From Caldifarciminota bacterium (lineage in GTDB: Bacteria; Hydrothermota; Tepidihabitantia; SM23-42), in contig CP070686.1 of NCBI GenBank assembly GCA_020353055.1, positions 1,420,738 through 1,478,843 on the forward strand: 58,106 nt of DNA. The letters are read 5' to 3'. The notes under the pieces were generated by a model that did no database searches, had not been told where the DNA came from, and saw nothing but the letters and a program-made list of their open reading frames with translations. Shown piece after piece: positions 36,100-45,228 of this stretch (within the stretch, counting starts at the first letter, position 1; every line of letters begins with the position of its first letter). The translations under genes and the position numbers were made by a program.

Positions 36100-37769
36100 T
36101 CGTTTTCCATCTCGATCAAACATTGTAGGATTTCAATTTCATCGGCGTCAAACCATGTCAATTTACACGCCTGGCATTCATCGATTTCAATGTGATAGGC
36201 GTAACTGTAGAATTTGTGCGCCATCACTTTCCCGCACTTCGGGCAACGCCTTATGTTTATGGAATCCAACAGGAGGTTGAAGTGTGGATGTTTTTGCGCT
36301 GTCTCTTCTTTTATCAACGATGCAATTCGCCTCACCCTCTCAGTATATCCCTTTTCTTCTCTGACGAATATGCGGGGCAGTTTGCTCTGCTCGGCAAGAA
36401 TACCATTACAGAATGCGCATCGCCATAGGTAAAGGCCCTCATATTCCTGTGGTATGAGCCATTCCCTGCAGGTGGGGCAGATGCGCCGAATCTTCCAGAT
36501 GGGTTCTTTTCTCTTATGGAAGAAATAACTCATGGCCGGCAGTTCATTGGCTGTGAATATATCATCGTGGTCGGCTATCTTCATGTGTGTTTCAGGTCCC
36601 ATCCAGTTCAGGGTCTGCAATTGCATCAATGTGAATGGTCCATGCCACGTGTTATCGTGCTCGGCCATGAACCTAACGGCCGGTTTCAAATCTTCTGCTG
36701 CAGTCCTTTGTCCAGTGTCTTTGCGTATTTTTTCTGCAATCGTATCCAGATTCATATGTGCGAGGTTGAGTATTATCTGTAAACGCCGGGCGAGTGGGGG
36801 GTGTGTTGAAAACATCGTGGCGAACACGTCTTCTTTTTCATCGAGTTTGCTGTATTGAGGGTTCAGTATAAATATCGGCCTGATATACTCACCAACAGAA
36901 CCTGCGCCGCGCCAGTGCGTACCGATACGATACAGTGCGCTAGCCAGGCTCTGGGGATCACGTGTTAAGCGAACTGCAGCGGCATCGGCGCGATATTCCT
37001 TTTCTCGAGAGATAAACATGTTGAGTAATTGACTGCTGAGGTCGATGAAGAAAAGGATAATAAAAACAGGTATCGAAAGCAGACTCATGGTGACCGCATC
37101 TTTGGTCGATTCTCTTTCAAAAAGCGGTGATGTGCTGGGCTCACGACTGCTGGCAATTTTCGATAGTTGAGCGAGACCTTCACTGTACATACCAAAGAGG
37201 GAACAAGTTATCGTCGTTTCTAAACAGTCGTTCGATACGATGTGCGCAATTTCGTGTGCCACTATGGCCTGCAATTCACCACGCGTTGCCCGTGACAACA
37301 GCCCTTCGGTTATGCCGACGACCTTCCTGCCTTGAATATCGGCAAGTGCGAAGGCATTCATGGAACCGATAGGCAGTACGTAGCGCTCGACTTGAATACC
37401 ACCGGCAGAAGTTGATATTTCATCGGTTACGTTGTTGAAAACATTGTGGTATTTGTCACGCTTGTCCGGCTGCTGCGCGTGCAAAAGACCGAGTATTTTG
37501 GACACAGCATTCCGGTTTGAATAGTACCAGTGCAGTATTGCTGCTGCAAAAGCAACTAAGATCATACATATCGTATCGATCCCGAAAAGATGATATTCCT
37601 CGCCAGGGATGGAAAATGATTGTCTTAGATAGAAGAGTAATTTTACTATTGAAAAAATAATGAATACCGAGACGAAATATAATAGCGCAAGGAACACAAA
37701 GAGAGTGTATATGCGCCATGTCCTTTGCTTTTCGATATCCCAGAAAGTCGTGATCTTGCCGTTTCCCAT
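36096..37769 (-). CDS. M48 metalloprotease with C-terminal zinc-ribbon domains
   Basis: Membrane-bound zinc protease of the HtpX/M48 group. Two N-terminal helices (about 20-46 and 63-82), then AIVAHEIAHIVSN with the HExxH site at 172-176 and the third-ligand Glu in KEYRADAAAV. The last 190 residues are not usual for the family: a GYF-like patch (MAEHDNTWHGPFTLMQLQTL), then CxxC pairs in ICPTC, CAFC, RCPKCGK and CQAC resembling TFIIB-type zinc ribbons. A regulatory or substrate-binding cap is the likely role. The ATG at 37769 is 6 nt from a -10 box. Confidence 0.87.
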   Translation of the reverse strand: MGNGKITTFWDIEKQRTWRIYTLFVFLALLYFVSVFIIFSIVKLLFYLRQSFSIPGEEYHLFGIDTICMILVAFAAAILHWYYSNRNAVSKILGLLHAQQPDKRDKYHNVFNNVTDEISTSAGGIQVERYVLPIGSMNAFALADIQGRKVVGITEGLLSRATRGELQAIVAHEIAHIVSNDCLETTITCSLFGMYSEGLAQLSKIASSREPSTSPLFERESTKDAVTMSLLSIPVFIILFFIDLSSQLLNMFISREKEYRADAAAVRLTRDPQSLASALYRIGTHWRGAGSVGEYIRPIFILNPQYSKLDEKEDVFATMFSTHPPLARRLQIILNLAHMNLDTIAEKIRKDTGQRTAAEDLKPAVRFMAEHDNTWHGPFTLMQLQTLNWMGPETHMKIADHDDIFTANELPAMSYFFHKRKEPIWKIRRICPTCREWLIPQEYEGLYLWRCAFCNGILAEQSKLPRIFVREEKGYTERVRRIASLIKEETAQKHPHFNLLLDSINIRRCPKCGKVMAHKFYSYAYHIEIDECQACKLTWFDADEIEILQCLIEMEND

Positions 37770-37775
37770 CTGGTT

Positions 37776-37803
37776 AGTTTACTACAATTCGGTTTTTTGT
37801 CAA
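37776..37803 (-). promoter_or_regulatory. Promoter of the M48 protease gene, leaderless
   Basis: Minus strand TTGACA (37798-37803), 16-nt spacer, TAAACT (37776-37781), 6 nt before the ATG. Confidence 0.7.
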
Positions 37804-37879
37804 GGATTAAAAGACGGTTTGTGGGTTGTGCTAATGAGGTTAGTACGATTTTTGCATAAATTAGTGATTTAGCAACAAA

Positions 37880-38080
37880 AATCAGCATACCGAAATATGA
37901 GGTGATCGGTTTCGTGCTACATCGGTCGGTTTCGAGAAGCAAGGCGGTTTCGTGATCGTAGTTCGTGTTTCGTATTCGTATGATTACGTGCGAGAAAATA
38001 GTTGCAAAAGTATGGGTTTTATATCATTGGCCGCGTATCAGGTTCCCAGCGAAAAACGATAATAACGGGATTAACGTCCT
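37880..38080. repeat. Noncoding stretch with GGTTTCG and TAACG repeats
   Basis: The 358-bp gap 37770-38127 has no supported gene. It contains three GGTTTCG words within 37908-37956, followed by TTCGT words to about 37980, a pattern seen in degenerate intergenic repeats, and then a 9-bp-period array: AAACG at 38054 and TAACG at 38063 and 38072. Confidence 0.5.
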
Positions 38081-38127
38081 GTTTGCAGCTATTATTCGTC
38101 AGTGCTATCCGTGTATCGACCTTAGGT

Positions 38128-38868
38128 CTATTTTCTCTCCAAATAGGCTTTTGTGAATATTCTATCCGGAATTTTTATGTCGAGTTCAACATCCTCTAAT
38201 GTCAATTCAGTATATGTATTCTGACGTAATTTGTTAATCATCTTGATCTCCGTAGGAAAGGTGTATCCGCTGATACGTTTGAAATCACTGATCGATACTT
38301 CCTTCAGCAGTTTGCCGCTCTTTGCGTATAGCTCGACCTTTACCGCCGCGTACATGTTTTTGTCTACCCACATCTTTCGGGAGTAATAGTTGACTTCAGT
38401 GACCTTCGCCATCATCTGGAGAACGTAACACTCCTTTCCATCTATCTCTTCTGTACCGATCAACTCGACGTCGTAAAGTTCGATCAGCCTTCGGTTCTCT
38501 ACGATATCATCATACGAGAAGTCACTGCCCATCATGCTCTGGCGCAGCATGTGACCGGCGATTTTCGTCGCCCGCTCGACGGCTGGAATGTACATCCATA
38601 TTTCATCCCCGATCTTGAGGAATCTCGTTCCTTTATCGCGGGCCGGATAAGTGAATTCCATGTATGCAAATTCTTTGCCTACTGCGTATCCCGTGAATTC
38701 TTTCTCGCGTATCGTTCCCCCTAAACTGATTGTCATCCTGGCGCGGTAACTCGATGATGTGACGACCGTGTTGTCGTCCACCTTTTCCAGTATTTCCATA
38801 CCGGTTTGTGCAGATAGTATGGCCGTCGATATTAATGTGCAAACAAGAAATTTACCGGTTATTTTCAT
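38128..38868 (-). CDS. LolA-like outer-membrane lipoprotein-sorting protein
   Basis: Periplasmic protein of 246 residues with a signal peptide ending near ILSAQ. It matches the family described as outer-membrane lipoprotein-sorting proteins, a LolA-like half-barrel: REKEFTGYAVGKEFAYMEFTYPARDKGTRFLKIGDEIWMY is the usual core (motifs KGTRFL and DEIWMYIP). It is last in an operon with two FtsX permeases, an ATPase and an outer-membrane barrel, so it probably carries a lipid or lipoprotein across the periplasm. Overlap with the previous permease is 4 bp (ATGA). Confidence 0.82.
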   Translation of the reverse strand: MKITGKFLVCTLISTAILSAQTGMEILEKVDDNTVVTSSSYRARMTISLGGTIREKEFTGYAVGKEFAYMEFTYPARDKGTRFLKIGDEIWMYIPAVERATKIAGHMLRQSMMGSDFSYDDIVENRRLIELYDVELIGTEEIDGKECYVLQMMAKVTEVNYYSRKMWVDKNMYAAVKVELYAKSGKLLKEVSISDFKRISGYTFPTEIKMINKLRQNTYTELTLEDVELDIKIPDRIFTKAYLERK

Positions 38869-40079
38869 ATTGTTTTCAATGCCTTTGCTGGATTTATTCT
38901 CGTTGCTTTACTGATGGGTAGCAGAGCAACAATGATGGTTACTAATAAGCCTAGTAAGAATCCAGTAACGATGATGAAAGGAGTTGGCGCAGTGTAGATG
39001 ATTGGTCCGAAGGGCATGTCTGCAGATGCCGTGGACGAAACCATGGATATGTCTATTCCTTCGTACTTAAGCCAATAACTGAGTGCGGTGCCGCCGATGG
39101 TTCCAAAAAAGCTTCCAACGATGCCGATAATCGCCGCTTCGATGGTCAACAGTCCCACGATTGATAGGTTGTTGAGACCAAGCGCTTTCATCATGCCTAT
39201 CTCTTTTGTTCGCTCGAATACGATCATGAGCATTGTATTGGCGATGGCAGAGCATGCGACGAGCAGGATAATGATATAGAAGATAGAATAGACTGCCTGG
39301 GCAAGGTTGACCCAGCGGAGCACCGGATTTTGCAAGTATGTTATGACAGCGTATTCATCACCCAAATTTATTGAGCGCGCTGCTTCCAAAGCCTTGCCAG
39401 GGTCATTGAGGAGGATGACAAACTCCGTCGTCCTTCCTTCAAGGTCAAGCATTTTCTGACCCACGTCAAGAGGGATGTAAAAAAGATTCCGATCCATACC
39501 TCCGATGCCGGTTTGGAATATTCCCTTTATGATTAGATTCAGTCCGGTTGGTGAATCATAGGCCGTGCGTGTTATTACTGTAAGCGTATCACCTACTTTC
39601 ATGTTGAGCCTTTCTGCCAGTCCTTTGCCCAGAATCGCTTCATTTCTTCCCGATTCAATATAGGCGCCTTCGATCAGCCTCTTTTGGAGCCCAGCGATTT
39701 CGCGTTCTTTTTCCGCTTCAATGGCGTAACCGAGCGCAGGGATACTCAGTTCTTCTTCCCCCAAAAGCACGCCGAATTTGATCCTTGGCGAAGCGAGTTT
39801 GATATCCGTTTCAGGCAGTGCCTTAAAGAATTCCTCAGAGAGTGCAAATGATTCAGACAGCGGTATCAAGCGCTCACGGCGTTCGTATTCCTTGGTCGTT
39901 ATAGTGATGTGTCCGGATACCAGCTTCACCACATTGCCGCTCATGTTCTGGAATATACCACGGATATAGCTTCTGGCAAAGATTATGGCCGTTATGGCAA
40001 GTGCGACACTGAGCCCGGATATCAGACTGCGCCTCGTGTTCCTGAAGAAATTGCGGTACGCCAGTCTCAGCAGATTCAT
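38865..40079 (-). CDS. FtsX-like ABC permease (second subunit)
   Basis: ABC permease of the LolC/E-MacB type: one N-terminal helix (ISGLSVALAITAIIFA), a large periplasmic domain of about 230 residues and three C-terminal helices with EIGMMKALGLNN, the FtsX signature loop. The start is taken as ATG 40079 (MNLLRLAYRNFFRNTRR), where it overlaps the stop of the first permease by one base (TAATG); an upstream frame begins inside that gene and has no ribosome binding site. Confidence 0.86.
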   Translation of the reverse strand: MNLLRLAYRNFFRNTRRSLISGLSVALAITAIIFARSYIRGIFQNMSGNVVKLVSGHITITTKEYERRERLIPLSESFALSEEFFKALPETDIKLASPRIKFGVLLGEEELSIPALGYAIEAEKEREIAGLQKRLIEGAYIESGRNEAILGKGLAERLNMKVGDTLTVITRTAYDSPTGLNLIIKGIFQTGIGGMDRNLFYIPLDVGQKMLDLEGRTTEFVILLNDPGKALEAARSINLGDEYAVITYLQNPVLRWVNLAQAVYSIFYIIILLVACSAIANTMLMIVFERTKEIGMMKALGLNNLSIVGLLTIEAAIIGIVGSFFGTIGGTALSYWLKYEGIDISMVSSTASADMPFGPIIYTAPTPFIIVTGFLLGLLVTIIVALLPISKATRINPAKALKTI

Positions 40080-41305
40080 TAGACATGCCTCAAGGCATCC
40101 ACCGCTTCGAGTCTCGTGGCTCTCCGCACGGGCCATAGAGTGACGAGCACTGAAACGAAAACGCCGAAAAGGAACACATATAGCAGATTCAAATAATCTA
40201 TTTCGCCTTTTATGATGAATTTCATTGGGTATACAATGTCCATGTTTTCGAAGACACTTGAGAAGTCAAGACCAACATGAACAAGGTATAATGATATGAG
40301 AAGACCGAAGAGACATCCGAGCAGGCTCCCGAAAACACCTATCATCCCGCCTTCATAGATAAACATCTTGACAATACCCTTGTTGCTGAAGCCCATTGCC
40401 TTGAGTGTGCCAATTTCCGGAATACGTTCCATTACTGCCATCAACATTGTGTTTACAATACCGACAGCAGCGATTATCACAACAACGAGGGCGATCATGA
40501 ATTGACCAGCTCGTTTGAATCCTGAAATCTCGAATATTGCAGCATTCATCTCTTTCCAGGTCAGCACTTCATAGTCACTACCCACTTCTTGGGATATTCT
40601 TTCCTTTAGGGGTTCTAGTTTATTCTCGGCGTTCGTTCGTATGCATATTTCGGTCACGCCCTGACCTAGTGCTAACAGGTCTTGTGCCTGGGTTATTGCG
40701 ATTATCGCCATATTACGGTCGAAAAGCGGATGTCCAGTATTGATTATGCCCGAAACAGTAAGGTCGTATGCATTGTAGGTTCCGTTTCTATCTTTTGTTA
40801 TGATGGTAATATATGAACCGACATCCAGTCCCAGGTCAGAAGCAAGATTCTCACCGACAAGAACATCACCTTCACCCTGCAGGAAAGCACCGGCAACGAC
40901 TGATTCACCAATTCGGAAAATACCGTTGTCATTCTCAATATCCACGCCCATTCCCAGAACGGGAAGTTCGTCGATACCGTCGCTGATACGTGCCTGGAAT
41001 TTTACGCGTGGTGTAATTCCTTTGATTCCTGGTATCTTTCTGATTTTGTCGGTGATAGAAGCAGGATTTTCGATTATAGTGTCAAGCGGGAATACTCCTT
41101 CCTCGCGATAATAACCTTCCGCAAATATCTCGATGTGACTGGTTTCGAAGTCGATGATATTACGCGAAGCCATTTTATCGGCACCATTCATCATAGTATT
41201 CATGAAGATCATCGATGAAAGTCCTACCGAAATCGCCGCCGCAGTTATGATCGTCCTGCGCGTATGCCGGAAGATATTACGCCAGGCGATATTCACGATC
41301 TTCAT
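40079..41305 (-). CDS. FtsX-like ABC permease (first subunit)
   Basis: Paralog of the neighbouring permease: AWRNIFRHTRRTIITAAAISVG at the N-terminus, a periplasmic domain, and EIGTLKAMGFSNKGIVKMFIYEG before the last helices. With the ATPase and the second permease it should form a LolCDE/MacB-like transporter. Start ATG at 41305 overlaps the ATPase stop by 4 bp. Confidence 0.87.
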   Translation of the reverse strand: MKIVNIAWRNIFRHTRRTIITAAAISVGLSSMIFMNTMMNGADKMASRNIIDFETSHIEIFAEGYYREEGVFPLDTIIENPASITDKIRKIPGIKGITPRVKFQARISDGIDELPVLGMGVDIENDNGIFRIGESVVAGAFLQGEGDVLVGENLASDLGLDVGSYITIITKDRNGTYNAYDLTVSGIINTGHPLFDRNMAIIAITQAQDLLALGQGVTEICIRTNAENKLEPLKERISQEVGSDYEVLTWKEMNAAIFEISGFKRAGQFMIALVVVIIAAVGIVNTMLMAVMERIPEIGTLKAMGFSNKGIVKMFIYEGGMIGVFGSLLGCLFGLLISLYLVHVGLDFSSVFENMDIVYPMKFIIKGEIDYLNLLYVFLFGVFVSVLVTLWPVRRATRLEAVDALRHV

Positions 41306-41994
41306 CCCTGACCTCTCGGTTTTGTTTTGTCCTCAACTATTCTACCGTCCCTCAGGTTAACGGTTCTGCGCGAATAATCCATTACCAGCTGATCGTGCGT
41401 TGAGAATATGAAGGTTGTCTTATGCTTGGCGTTCAGTTCCTGCATGAGTGCGAGAATTTCTTTTGCAGTTGTCGAGTCGAGATTTGCGGTAGGTTCGTCA
41501 GCGAGCACCATGCTAGGGTCCTTAACAAGTGCGCGTGCAATGGCAACTCGCTGCTGTTGTCCACCGCTCATCTCATTCGGGCGGCGGTTGATGAATTCAC
41601 CCAATCCTACCTCTTCAAGAAGTGCCACGATTTTGGCTTCCCTTTTATCCGTCTTCATATCAAGGAGGATAAGGGGGAGTTCGACATTTTCATAGGCGGT
41701 GAGAACAGGGATGAGATTGAAAGTTTGAAATACGAAACCAATTTGATTCTTCCGTAGTTCGGCTTTTTCCTTTGAGCCCAGTTCGCTGATATCAGTACCA
41801 TCGATGAGAATCTTTCCCTTTGTCGGTACATCGAGGCACCCAATGATGTTGAGTAATGTAGTTTTTCCCGAGCCGGAAGGACCGGCAATAGCCGTGAATT
41901 CCCCATTCTCGATCTTTATATCGATGCCTCGTAGAGCAGGGAAGAGGACCTTGCCTATTTTGTAGTCCTTATGTAGGTCTATCGCTTCGACCAA
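41302..41994 (-). CDS. ABC transporter ATPase, LolD/MacB type
   Basis: Nucleotide-binding subunit of 230 residues with Walker A GPSGSGKTTLLN, the C-loop MSGGQQQRVAIARAL, Walker B MVLADEPTANLD and H-loop FSTHD. Belongs to the MacB/LolD branch that works with FtsX permeases. The apparent start is a TTG preceded by AAAGGAGG with 4-nt spacing. It lies between a predicted outer-membrane barrel gene (42111-43130) and the two permease genes. Confidence 0.92.
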   Translation of the reverse strand: MVEAIDLHKDYKIGKVLFPALRGIDIKIENGEFTAIAGPSGSGKTTLLNIIGCLDVPTKGKILIDGTDISELGSKEKAELRKNQIGFVFQTFNLIPVLTAYENVELPLILLDMKTDKREAKIVALLEEVGLGEFINRRPNEMSGGQQQRVAIARALVKDPSMVLADEPTANLDSTTAKEILALMQELNAKHKTTFIFSTHDQLVMDYSRRTVNLRDGRIVEDKTKPRGQG

Positions 41995-42110
41995 TATACC
42001 TCCTTTCTCAATCGAGAAATAGATTCAGATGGATTGTGGTGGATGCAGACAGATAGTATATCCGCGTCAATCAATTTCAATCCGTCTGTATCCAAATTTG
42101 CCTCTGCACA
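41995..42110. other. Intergenic gap with degenerate repeat-like sequence
   Basis: Apart from the ribosome binding site of the ATPase gene, the gap has a GATGGATTGTGGTGGATGC-like stretch near 42030 and a CAATCCGTCTGTATCC-like stretch near 42080, in opposite orientation, resembling the common ATCTGTGTG-type intergenic repeat. No gene is visible. Confidence 0.35.
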
Positions 42111-43130
42111 TTAGAAGTAGACCTTCGCCCACACATATACCGCACCGCGATAAGGCGTGATGTTTCTAAATTCGCTTTCGTCAGGACCAAAAGCATAATT
42201 CATTCCGAGGGCGATTTCCACATTATCAAAAATTGCATAATCGACTTGTGGGATAAGTATCATCCCTTCGTCACTGATATTTATTATTGAACTTATCGAT
42301 GGACGGAGAAAAGGATTTCTTAGTAGACCGATACTCACATACAGATACTGCTGGCCCAGGGTCTGCCGTTCTCCTGATGCGATCCTGGTATAGTCGTAAA
42401 GTGTTGGGTCGTCTTCTCCGCTTCCATCAAAGAAATACTCGACCATAGAATATATTGCCAAAGGAAATGTGTAGTCGATGCCTATCGATATTTTGCTGTA
42501 ATTTATCGTATCATGCCAAGTATAACTTGCTTCAGCCCAATACCCGAGGAGCAACTCTCCAGTGATTTCTCCACCGACTATTGTCCGGTGCTCAAATGAT
42601 TCATGCATAACTGTGATGCCAAGGTCATTGGCTAAGAGATTCGTTCCGATACGCGCGCCGGTTAGGGTTCTTTCAATATCCCCGCGTGGCATAACTATAC
42701 CTCTGAGACTGCTCAGTCTACCAAAGGAATAGTAGCCGAGCAACGCGTTGGTTCCTGGACGTTCATAGCCAGGTTCAAAGTAGTTCACATTGTTGAAGAT
42801 ATCGAGCGGCCTGAAAACGCGCGCTACGCCCCAGTAGAGGCTTTGTTTTCCAACGATGATTCTTGTTCGTTCATTTCCCAGCCAAAGGGCGAGTCGTGAG
42901 ATGTTTGTATTGTCAACTGCGAAAGTCACCGATGTCGTATCGTACGGTATGACCAGGTCGAGAACTATTTGTGCTCCATAATTACTGTCTTCGGTTTTAA
43001 ATTCTAGCCAGCCTCGGTTATAGCCGAGCACGTTCGTCGAGTCATTCCAGGTCAAGTATGGTCGCGTTTCTACATAACCCGATGTATTTATGCCGACGAA
43101 AACAGGCAGCAGTAGTAGTATTATGTGCAT
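42111..43130 (-). CDS. Outer-membrane beta-barrel protein
   Basis: Signal peptide of about 16 residues (MHIILLLLPVFVGINTSG) and then alternating amphipathic strands ending in VYVWAKVYF, an aromatic C-terminus typical of barrels. The first third, GYNRGWLEFKTEDSNYGAQIVLD and GKQSLYWGVARVFRPLDIF, is like porins and DUF1302-type barrels. It begins a run with the LolD/permease/LolA-like genes, so it may be the outer-membrane partner of that exporter. The ATG is 5 nt from a -10 box. Confidence 0.72.
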   Translation of the reverse strand: MHIILLLLPVFVGINTSGYVETRPYLTWNDSTNVLGYNRGWLEFKTEDSNYGAQIVLDLVIPYDTTSVTFAVDNTNISRLALWLGNERTRIIVGKQSLYWGVARVFRPLDIFNNVNYFEPGYERPGTNALLGYYSFGRLSSLRGIVMPRGDIERTLTGARIGTNLLANDLGITVMHESFEHRTIVGGEITGELLLGYWAEASYTWHDTINYSKISIGIDYTFPLAIYSMVEYFFDGSGEDDPTLYDYTRIASGERQTLGQQYLYVSIGLLRNPFLRPSISSIINISDEGMILIPQVDYAIFDNVEIALGMNYAFGPDESEFRNITPYRGAVYVWAKVYF

Positions 43131-43135
43131 TAATT

Positions 43136-43163
43136 AGTATACTTTGTTTTTGAGTATAGTCAA
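43136..43163 (-). promoter_or_regulatory. Promoter of the barrel/ABC operon, leaderless
   Basis: Minus strand TTGACT (43158-43163), 16-nt spacer, TATACT (43136-43141), 5 nt before the ATG at 43130. Confidence 0.72.
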
Positions 43164-43195
43164 GGCGGCATGTTGTACGTTTTGGTTTTCTGACA

Positions 43196-43224
43196 TTGAC
43201 AATGTGCGATTTTTGGGTTATTAT
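43196..43224 (+). promoter_or_regulatory. Promoter of the LsrF-like aldolase gene
   Basis: TTGACA (43196-43201), 17-nt spacer, TATTAT (43219-43224). The leader to the ATG at 43346 is about 115 nt, the longest in the window, and contains a GGAGG at 43334-43338. Confidence 0.6.
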
Positions 43225-43345
43225 CCATCGTGGTAATAACTGAGTACGAGTGGATGGTTGAGTGTACAAAAATATTTCATCCGTTTGCAGCTGATCATAT
43301 CTGTCTAAAGTGTAAATTTTGTTCCACAAAATTGGAGGAATAATT

Positions 43346-44128
43346 ATGGATTGGGGACTGAAGAATAGACTATCGAGAATCATCAAACCCAAGACGGGTC
43401 GGACAGTGATGCTTGCTGTTGATCACGGCTATTTCCTTGGTCCAACCAGCGGCCTTGAAGTGATCGCAAACACAGTGCAGCCCTTGCTTCCTTATGCTGA
43501 CTCGCTGATGCTTACGCGTGGTGCCTTGCGAACATCCGTGCCTGCCGGGTTTGATATACCAATTGTGTTGCGGGTGTCGGGAGGTACTAGTATATTACAT
43601 GATGATCTTTCAAATGAGGATATTACGACATCGATGGAAGAAGCGATCAAGCTTAATGTCAGTGCAGTTGCCATCTCCATTTTTGTTGGTTCTGCTCACG
43701 AGAAGGAAACACTGACAAATCTGGCTAAACTGGTGACACACGGTGAGGCATGTGGCATACCCGTGCTTGCGGTAACCGCAGTGGGCAGGGAGATGTCCAG
43801 GGATAAGAAGTATCTTTCACTATGCTGCCGCATAGCGGCTGAGTTGGGTGCGCACATCGTTAAAACATATTACTGTGATGATTTTAGGGAAGTGGTCAAT
43901 ACCTGCCCGGTGCCAATAGTGATCGCCGGCGGCAAGAAGGTATCGGAAAAAGACGCCTTGAAACTCGCACACAATGCAATAAGCAATGGCGCCGTAGGTG
44001 TCGATATGGGTAGGAACATATTCCAATCTGATAATCCCGTGGGTATGATACAGGCAGTGCGAGCGATCGTACACAAGAATGCTATGGTTGAAGACGCATA
44101 TGGACTATATAAAAACGCAAAAAAATGA
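43346..44128 (+). CDS. LsrF/DhnA-type class I aldolase family protein
   Basis: Class I (Schiff-base) aldolase fold of 260 residues, closest in my memory to E. coli LsrF (thiolase of phosphorylated AI-2) and to archaeal-type DhnA fructose-bisphosphate aldolases. Conserved runs: PKTGRTVMLAVDHGYFLGP, LTRGALR, AHIVKTYYCDDF (Schiff-base Lys in IVKTYY) and GVDMGRNIFQSDNPV. No other lsr gene is nearby, so a glycolytic or pentose aldolase role is as likely as AI-2 breakdown. ATG 43346 follows TTGGAGG. Confidence 0.83.
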   Translation: MDWGLKNRLSRIIKPKTGRTVMLAVDHGYFLGPTSGLEVIANTVQPLLPYADSLMLTRGALRTSVPAGFDIPIVLRVSGGTSILHDDLSNEDITTSMEEAIKLNVSAVAISIFVGSAHEKETLTNLAKLVTHGEACGIPVLAVTAVGREMSRDKKYLSLCCRIAAELGAHIVKTYYCDDFREVVNTCPVPIVIAGGKKVSEKDALKLAHNAISNGAVGVDMGRNIFQSDNPVGMIQAVRAIVHKNAMVEDAYGLYKNAKK

Positions 44129-44134
44129 GCGTAT

Positions 44135-44166
44135 TAACGCCCTGAACGAGATTAACGAACTTAGCG
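44135..44166. repeat. TAACG-like array, 9-bp period
   Basis: TAACG at 44135, GAACG at 44144, TAACG at 44153 and TAGCG at 44162 keep an exact 9-bp period between the aldolase and dehydrogenase genes. Confidence 0.65.
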
Positions 44167-44188
44167 TTTTTGCCATTTTTTGCTGAAT

Positions 44189-45214
44189 ATGCGTGCTGCT
44201 GTATACTACAATAACAAAGATATTCGCATTGAAGAGCTGCCAAGGCCCCAGATAAGTTCGAAGGAAATACTCGTTAAGGTCATTGCCAGCGGTATCTGCG
44301 GCAGTGATGTAATGGAGTGGTACAGGATAAAGAATGCACCGAGAGTACTGGGACATGAAATTGCCGGCGAGATTGTGGAAGTTGGTACAGAGGTCAGCCA
44401 ATTCAGCATAGGCCAGAGGGTATTTGTGTCGCACCATGTGCCGTGCAATGAATGTCGCTACTGTCAATCAGGTTATCACACTGCGTGTAGCACGTTGCGC
44501 TCTACTAATTTCGATCCCGGCGGTTTTGCTGAATACTTGCGTGTTCCCGAAGCAAATGTAAAAAACGGTACACTTGTACTGCCGGATGAGGTAACGTTTG
44601 AGGAAGGAACTTTTATCGAGCCTCTTGGTTGTGTTATCCGCGGTCAACGGGTCGCCGCCGTCAAGGAAGGGGAGACCGTCCTCGTGATCGGTTCGGGGAT
44701 TTCAGGATTAATGCATATACAATTGGCGCGCATAAAAGGCGTATCCAAATTGATCGCCACCGATGTGAACGAGTACCGTCTTGAGCAGGCTTTGCGTTTT
44801 GGAGCATACACGGCGGTTGATGCAAAAGAAGATGTTGCAGACGCCGTGAGAAAAGCAAATGACGGACGGCTTGCCGATAAGGTCATTGTGTGTACTGCTG
44901 CGCTGCCGGCGTTCGAACAGGCATTTGAGTCGGTTGATTGTGGCGGTACACTGTTACTTTTTGCGCCGACCGCACCCGAAGTGCGAGTACCCTTACCTCT
45001 TTATGAGGTATATTTCAAGAGTGCAAGGATTGTTTTTTCATATGCGGCGGTTAATGATGATCTTACAGAAGCCATTGAATTATTGAGGAGCAAGAGATTC
45101 GATGCCCTCGGTATGGTAACTCACTGTTTTGGTCTCGAGGAGACGCGAAAAGGGTTTGACCTTGTCGCACAGGCCGACAGGTCGATCAAAGTGATCATAA
45201 TGCCGCAGGAGTAG
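44189..45214 (+). CDS. Zinc-dependent alcohol dehydrogenase (MDR superfamily)
   Basis: Medium-chain dehydrogenase of about 341 residues, in the sorbitol/threonine dehydrogenase branch. Catalytic zinc Cys in GICGSDVMEWY and the GHEIAGEIVEVG block; the structural-zinc loop CNECRYCQSGYHTAC has four cysteines. NAD binding is at VLVIGSGISGLMHI. The substrate is unknown. The ATG at 44189 is preferred to an in-frame TTG at 44180. Confidence 0.87.
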   Translation: MRAAVYYNNKDIRIEELPRPQISSKEILVKVIASGICGSDVMEWYRIKNAPRVLGHEIAGEIVEVGTEVSQFSIGQRVFVSHHVPCNECRYCQSGYHTACSTLRSTNFDPGGFAEYLRVPEANVKNGTLVLPDEVTFEEGTFIEPLGCVIRGQRVAAVKEGETVLVIGSGISGLMHIQLARIKGVSKLIATDVNEYRLEQALRFGAYTAVDAKEDVADAVRKANDGRLADKVIVCTAALPAFEQAFESVDCGGTLLLFAPTAPEVRVPLPLYEVYFKSARIVFSYAAVNDDLTEAIELLRSKRFDALGMVTHCFGLEETRKGFDLVAQADRSIKVIIMPQE

Positions 45215-45228
45215 TTCCTGACACGCAA

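Noticed and set aside
43346..44128. AI-2 quorum-sensing (lsr) operon
   Set aside because: Only the LsrF-like gene is present; the surrounding genes are an outer-membrane/ABC operon and an alcohol dehydrogenase.
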